From positions 1 through 9,475 of the forward strand of contig JAFGQA010000018.1 in NCBI GenBank assembly GCA_016935885.1: a stretch of DNA of 9,475 bases, given 5' to 3'. The DNA is from Phycisphaerae bacterium. Lineage in GTDB: Bacteria > Planctomycetota > Phycisphaerae > UBA1845 > UTPLA1. Numbering within the stretch: the first letter of the stretch is position 1; every line of letters begins with the position of its first letter. Both the position numbers and the translations under genes were made by a program. Below are positions 6,293 through 9,475 of the stretch, piece by piece. The notes under the pieces were generated by a model. That model saw nothing but the letters and a program-made list of their open reading frames with translations. It did not search any database and was not told the DNA's origin.

Positions 6293-6653
6293 ACTCGACT
6301 CTCCTACTCGGTGTTTGGGTTCAATCTCCCGCCGCTTGCCGATGTCTTGATCCGGGTGCAGAAACCGCCGTGTCCCCGACGCGCAGGGCGAGCCAATTCC
6401 CAACGCACGAGAAACCAGCGGACTGCCCGGCTGCCTCGTCCTTCACCTTCATCGCCATTGCTGACACAGGAACAACCATACTCGTCCATAAGACGTGTTT
6501 CAGTTGCCGATTATTCGCAGTAAAGCAGTTTCCCGCCCCCACCGCAAGCCCGTTTGTGCCGATTGCCGGGCATTTCCTGATCACCCTGCGAGGCGTCTCT
6601 GAGGCTGATGTGCGACGGCCGGTCTCTCTCCGGACAGAGTGGAACACAGGGGC
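6293..6653. other. Intergenic region upstream of the oxidoreductase operon
   Basis: This ~360-nt stretch has no convincing gene. It must hold the leftward promoter of the oxidoreductase unit unless that unit is read from further upstream, but no near-consensus -35/-10 pair stands out on the minus strand. The best pair found (TTGCGG at 6547-6542 and TTTACT at 6524-6519, 17-nt spacer) matches consensus only partly. Open frames crossing it lack ribosome binding sites and look like chance products of high GC. Confidence 0.6.
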
Positions 6654-6679
6654 GGCGCGTTCAGGCCCCGGAACGCGCC
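6654..6679. repeat. Strong 9-bp GC hairpin beside the terminator
   Basis: GGCGCGTTC (6654-6662) and GAACGCGCC (6671-6679) form a perfect 9-bp inverted repeat with an 8-nt loop. It abuts the T-tract of the terminator at 6681-6714. It has no T-tract of its own on either strand. It may be a back-up hairpin that protects the 3' end or assists termination, or an operator for the operon reading away from it. The structure is clear; its role is open. Confidence 0.6.
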
Positions 6680-6680
6680 T

Positions 6681-6714
6681 AAAGAGAAAGGGCTGCAAGC
6701 ACTGCCTGCAGCCC
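6681..6714 (-). terminator. Intrinsic terminator of the large modular gene
   Basis: Read leftward, GGGCTGCA (6714-6707) pairs with TGCAGCCC (6697-6690) across a 9-nt loop, giving a perfect 8-bp GC-rich stem followed directly by TTTCTCTTT (6689-6681). It lies about 50 nt after the stop codon at 6763-6765. On the plus strand the stem is followed by CATTTCTTCTTC, so it could act weakly in both directions, though no rightward gene ends here. Confidence 0.8.
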
Positions 6715-6762
6715 CATTTCTTCTTCGTTCCTGGCGGCTTCTCCGCCGCCGCGCCTTGGAGA

Positions 6763-9117
6763 CTACTGTTCCGCAGCCGGACGGCCGAAACCGACGTCGT
6801 CGATATAGACGATACCCGTTCCGCCGGCGGTCGGACTGGTCCGGTTCCCCACGCCGATCCTCACCGCCTTGACCCGGCTCGCATTGACACCGCCAAAATC
6901 ACTCAGCGGAATCCGCCACTGCTGCCATTCGGCCGCCTGGATGGCCTCCGCGTCCGCATGGACGACGGTCGCAGCGGACCCGGCGCTGTCTTCCAACGCA
7001 ACATACAGCATCTCGGCCGAGTTCTCCGCAGCGCCTCGGAAATAGAGGTTCATGCTGTCGGCACCGCCGACCGTCCAGTCCTCGGCGGCATCAAAGACGC
7101 GCTCGGCCTCGGAGTAGAACGGCGACGTGGCGTTGTCGTACTGCAACGGCATGGACTGCCGCCCGCTGTGGACGATCGTCTTCTCGGCGAAGGGTGCGTT
7201 GAGGTAACCGACGGTTGAGCCGGTGTTGTTGACCCAGCCATCGAGCCAAGTGTCGAAGATGGCCTCGCCGGCGTCAATGTCGTCGGTGTAGCTCTCGAAC
7301 CCATCGACCACGGCGTATTCGGCTGTCGTAAAGCTCCAGACCGTGCCGCCCCACATGCTGGGGGAAGCCGCCTCGTTGACCTCATCGACGCGCCAGTAGT
7401 ACGTGGTCGCGAAGTCCATCAGAGCCGGCTGATAGCTGGCCGTGCCGACCGAACCGGCCAGCGCGGCGCCATCGGCCACGGCTTGGGCATCCGTACTGAG
7501 ATAGACTTCGTGCGTGACCGCTTCGCGGCCGCCTCGCCAAGTCAGGGCCGCGTCGATCTCCACCTCGGTCGCGCCGTCGGCCGGTTGCGGCTGCTGCGCG
7601 TGGGCCGGGATGAACAGGAAGCGAACCTCACTGAGGCCGAACTTGCCCGTCGCGCCCCATCCGCTGTTGATGGTCAGGCGGACGAACTTAGCCGCAACAC
7701 CGCCGAAATCGACCGTCGTATTGGCCGCATACGTGGCCGTGGAGGTCGCCTTGGCGAACTCCACGTCACCGAGGGCCGTCCACTCGGCGCCGTCCTGTGA
7801 ATACTCGACCGTCACGTCCTTCAGACCGAAACCGAGAATCGTCTCGAACTCGCTGTTGTAGTTCCAGGCCAGCATCTGGTAGAGCTTGTAGACGCGATCG
7901 AACTCGTAGACGAGCCACACCGGCTCCTCCTGCGGCGTACCGAGCCACATGTCGGAGGTCCTGGTCGAGTGCTGATCGTTCTCGTCAAGCCCGGATCCGT
8001 TGATGGTGTTCTCCGGCGGGGCTGTCTCGTCCGAGGCCGCATTGGTTGTGACTGTGATGCCCTCGACCACATAGGCGAAGGACTCCGTGGTGAAACTCCA
8101 GATGCCGCCCTCGTCCCAGCCGCGAACGCTGTTGGCTTCATCGACGCGCCAGTAATACGTCGTCTCGTACTGGAGCAATCCGGTCGCGTCAAAGCTCGTG
8201 GCGTCCTGGGTGGCAACGATCGCCGTACCGTCGGCGACGGCATCGACGTCGTCGCTGAGGATGATTCTGTGCTTCGGCGACAATCCGCCGACGAAGTCAC
8301 CCGCCGTCCAACCCAGCGCGGTCCGCACGGGCACTTCCACGGACCCGGTCGCGGGACTCGGATTGTAGGCGCGGATGCCGCTCCACTGGCCGGTTATGAG
8401 AATGTTGTCGATCGCCCACCACCAGTCGTTGCCTGCATCGAAGTACCCGAAGATGATCACCATGCTCTGGGCGCCGGCGGGGTTGGCAATATCGAGAAGG
8501 ATGGTCTCGTTGGTGGCGTCATTCTTGAAGTTCGGGTTGGCGGAATCGGACTCCCAGCGGAGGATTTCGATCGGTTCGCCGCCGTCGAAAGAGACCCTGA
8601 TGTTCGCCGTCTGGTGGTAGTCGTCGTCGTACTCCGGACGCCAACTCGAATCGAACTTCAGTTGAATCGTACCCGGCTTGGCATTGGATATGTCGATGGG
8701 GGCCGTGTGAAGCCAGACATCGTAGGTACCCGTAGAAGGCACATCGGGATGCGCTGCATCGTCCCATTCATCGCCATCGGCGATGGCTACGGTGCCCTTA
8801 CCCAGCGTGAATTGAGAGCGATTTTGATCCCCCGCCGCCTCGGTCCACCACTCCCTGTTGGCGAAGGCCCAGCCGGCCCACTCGGTCACACCGTCCGTGA
8901 CCGGATCGCCCACGCCCGGGACATCGCTGTTGTCGTTGAACCAGCCGGCCGGGGGAATATTCGTCCAGACAGCGTCGCCGCTGACCGCTTCCTCCACGTT
9001 CGGACCGAGCGGCAGACCCTCAAAATCCTCCTCCAACAATACATAGGTGTTCTGCGCCTGCACTGTACCGGCCAAAGCCAGGACAAGCACCAACAGGAAA
9101 AGCATAGCTCTTTTCAT
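6763..9117 (-). CDS. Large secreted modular protein with Fn3-like, discoidin and jelly-roll-like domains
   Basis: The 784-aa product has a Sec signal peptide (residues 1-22, KR then a Leu/Val core, VQAQ cleavage region). Residues ~23-245 are a beta-rich domain opening with EEDFEGLPLG and ending WWWAIDNILI, resembling MAM/jelly-roll ligand-binding folds. Residues ~250-345 and ~507-598 are two related fibronectin-III-like units, both containing TTYYWRVDE and ending WSFTT. Between them, residues ~350-504 form an F5/8 type C (discoidin) domain: NAASDETAPPENTING at the start, WLVYEFDRVYKLYQM, DVTVEYSQDGAEW, and FVRLTINSGWG...GLSEVRF at the end. Residues ~603-784 are a C-terminal domain opening GFESYTDD and closing GIVYIDDVGFG. 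No catalytic residues, anchor or PEP-CTERM signal is seen. Glycan or surface binding is the likely role. GAGG 9 nt before ATG 9117 supports the start; upstream in-frame ATGs at 9201 and 9159 give no signal peptide. Confidence 0.85.
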   Translation of the reverse strand: MKRAMLFLLVLVLALAGTVQAQNTYVLLEEDFEGLPLGPNVEEAVSGDAVWTNIPPAGWFNDNSDVPGVGDPVTDGVTEWAGWAFANREWWTEAAGDQNRSQFTLGKGTVAIADGDEWDDAAHPDVPSTGTYDVWLHTAPIDISNAKPGTIQLKFDSSWRPEYDDDYHQTANIRVSFDGGEPIEILRWESDSANPNFKNDATNETILLDIANPAGAQSMVIIFGYFDAGNDWWWAIDNILITGQWSGIRAYNPSPATGSVEVPVRTALGWTAGDFVGGLSPKHRIILSDDVDAVADGTAIVATQDATSFDATGLLQYETTYYWRVDEANSVRGWDEGGIWSFTTESFAYVVEGITVTTNAASDETAPPENTINGSGLDENDQHSTRTSDMWLGTPQEEPVWLVYEFDRVYKLYQMLAWNYNSEFETILGFGLKDVTVEYSQDGAEWTALGDVEFAKATSTATYAANTTVDFGGVAAKFVRLTINSGWGATGKFGLSEVRFLFIPAHAQQPQPADGATEVEIDAALTWRGGREAVTHEVYLSTDAQAVADGAALAGSVGTASYQPALMDFATTYYWRVDEVNEAASPSMWGGTVWSFTTAEYAVVDGFESYTDDIDAGEAIFDTWLDGWVNNTGSTVGYLNAPFAEKTIVHSGRQSMPLQYDNATSPFYSEAERVFDAAEDWTVGGADSMNLYFRGAAENSAEMLYVALEDSAGSAATVVHADAEAIQAAEWQQWRIPLSDFGGVNASRVKAVRIGVGNRTSPTAGGTGIVYIDDVGFGRPAAEQ
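7324..8370 (-). repeat. Duplicated Fn3-like modules flanking a discoidin domain
   Basis: Two homologous coding units, 8370-8083 and 7599-7324, share AVADG, an identical TTYYWRVDE and a closing WSFTT. They sit either side of the discoidin domain (about 8070-7606). The likeness shows a module duplication, with the discoidin domain placed between the copies. Confidence 0.7.
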
Positions 9118-9180
9118 TTCTCCATTCCTCAACAAGGTTGACAGACTACTGCGATTCATACAAACACCCGATCGGTCGTT

Positions 9181-9245
9181 TGCCCCTCTTCTAAGACACA
9201 AAGGTTAGGGGCATATGTGTCGCTGATTCATTTTTCGTTAACCTT
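9181..9245. repeat. Two interleaved inverted repeats in the leader of the modular gene
   Basis: TGCCCCT (9181-9187) matches AGGGGCA (9207-9213), and AAGGTTA (9201-9207) matches TAACCTT (9239-9245). The arms interleave, so in RNA they would form a pseudoknot-like or mutually exclusive pair, and in DNA they could be regulator sites. They lie 64-128 nt upstream of the start codon at 9117. Seven-bp arms with spacers of 19 and 31 nt can arise by chance. Confidence 0.25.
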
Positions 9246-9266
9246 CGCCTCGTTGTCACCACAGGC

Positions 9267-9302
9267 TCATGAGTCACGAGCTCTGAAAGCGCCTCGGTGC
9301 AT
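9267..9302 (-). CDS. Possible 11-codon leader peptide with strong ribosome binding site
   Basis: AAGGAGG (9315-9309) stands 6 nt before an ATG at 9302, which opens the short frame MHRGAFRARDS and stops at TGA (9269-9267). This is the best Shine-Dalgarno sequence in the leftward half of the window. The frame ends about 150 nt before the large modular gene. It may be a translated leader peptide, a decayed start of a lost gene, or a chance match. No run of one amino acid that would suggest classical attenuation is present. Confidence 0.25.
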   Translation of the reverse strand: MHRGAFRARDS

Positions 9303-9340
9303 TGCAGTCCTCCTTCTTCTGAACACAGGCCCCATGCAAG

Positions 9341-9359
9341 GCTTGCGAGTCCGGCAAGC
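9341..9359 (-). terminator. Weak hairpin after the upstream paralogue
   Basis: Read leftward, GCTTGC (9359-9354) pairs with GCAAGC (9346-9341) across a 7-nt loop, 22 nt after the stop at 9382. The sequence after it (CTTGCATGGGG) is poor in T, so this is a weak terminator at best. An overlapping 5-bp stem (9352-9356 with 9364-9368) followed by TTTTT at 9371-9375 would read as a terminator only on the plus strand, where no gene ends. Confidence 0.3.
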
Positions 9360-9381
9360 GGCCTGCCGCCTTTTTGGAAGG

Positions 9382-9475
9382 CTACGGCGCCACGGGGCGG
9401 CCGAAGCCGATGTCGTCAATATAGATGGTCCCGGCGCCGCCGGCGGTCGGGCTGGTGCGATTGCCGATACCGATC
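9382..9475 (-). CDS. C-terminus of a second modular exported protein (partial)
   Basis: The frame enters from the right edge and stops at TAG (9384-9382), giving 30 residues. They match the last 30-odd residues of the neighbouring 784-aa protein at 23 of 30 positions (NRTSPTAGG and YIDD are shared, as is GFGRP). The gene therefore encodes at least the same C-terminal domain, and the two form a tandem pair on the same strand. Its length and other domains lie outside the window. Confidence 0.85.
   Translation of the reverse strand, partial: IGIGNRTSPTAGGAGTIYIDDIGFGRPVAP

Noticed and set aside
5093..6523. 476-codon plus-strand open frame opposite the Tat-signal oxidoreductase
   Set aside because: It mirrors a confident gene codon by codon, lacks start signals, and runs on into intergenic sequence.
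6519..6547. Possible minus-strand promoter TTGCGG-17-TTTACT upstream of the oxidoreductase operon
   Set aside because: The spacing is right but only about 3 of 6 and 4 of 6 bases match; matches this weak are expected by chance in a 360-nt region.
6268..7218. 316-codon plus-strand frame crossing the intergenic gap and the terminator
   Set aside because: It runs through a strong terminator and antisense to two genes, with no start signal; treated as chance.
7969..9141. 390-codon plus-strand open frame opposite the modular gene
   Set aside because: No ribosome binding site or motif; the minus-strand frame carries a signal peptide and several recognisable domains.
9214..9244. Possible promoter for the modular gene in the AT-richer stretch (TTAACG/CATATG)
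   Set aside because: The -10-like hexamer matches consensus at only three bases and the spacing is 18 nt; not distinguishable from chance.
9352..9375. Plus-strand hairpin followed by TTTTT
   Set aside because: The stem is only 5 bp and no rightward gene ends here; it overlaps the 3' region of a leftward gene.

Overview
The window is GC-rich and bacterial. The gene content points to a Planctomycetota member, probably of the Phycisphaerae/Sedimentisphaerales type. This rests on tandem secreted Gfo/Idh/MocA oxidoreductases (one with a clear Tat signal), a periplasmic SMP-30/gluconolactonase, and a large secreted protein built from fibronectin-III-like, discoidin (F5/8 type C) and jelly-roll-like modules. 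The assignment is inferred from family knowledge and has not been tested by a search. No rRNA, tRNA, CRISPR array, integrase or transposase is visible.

Layout. The left quarter is transcribed rightward: the 3' end of an unknown gene (to 62), a secreted gluconolactonase-like beta-propeller (158-1084), then a 290-nt intergenic region with a near-consensus extended -10 promoter and a structured 5' leader, leading into a secreted protein with three DUF5648-like repeats (1375-2391). The rest is transcribed leftward and meets the right-facing genes at a tight convergent junction (18 nt, 2392-2409). In transcription order the leftward set is: the C-terminus of a gene cut by the window edge (9475-9382), a large modular exported protein (9117-6763), a strong intrinsic terminator with a second hairpin behind it (6714-6654), a roughly 350-nt gap, two paralogous Gfo/Idh/MocA oxidoreductases 50 nt apart (6292-5000 and 4949-3618), a terminator-like hairpin, and an exported alpha/beta hydrolase (3525-2410).

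How the parts may work together. Gluconolactonase, NAD(P)-dependent sugar oxidoreductases, an esterase/hydrolase of the acetyl-xylan-esterase/dienelactone-hydrolase type and carbohydrate-binding-like secreted proteins fit glycan capture and sugar oxidation or de-esterification in or beyond the periplasm. No glycoside hydrolase, transporter or dedicated regulator lies in the window, so the substrate cannot be named.

The most interesting points are regulatory and evolutionary rather than a clearly new system: (i) the 5' leader of the DUF5648-like gene, where one C-rich segment can pair either with a G-run or with the Shine-Dalgarno sequence; (ii) a terminator-like hairpin just ahead of the hydrolase ribosome binding site; (iii) a tandem family of modular exported proteins with near-identical C-termini; (iv) an 11-codon leader ORF with an excellent Shine-Dalgarno sequence upstream of the large modular gene; (v) two adjacent oxidoreductase paralogues of which only one keeps the twin-arginine motif.
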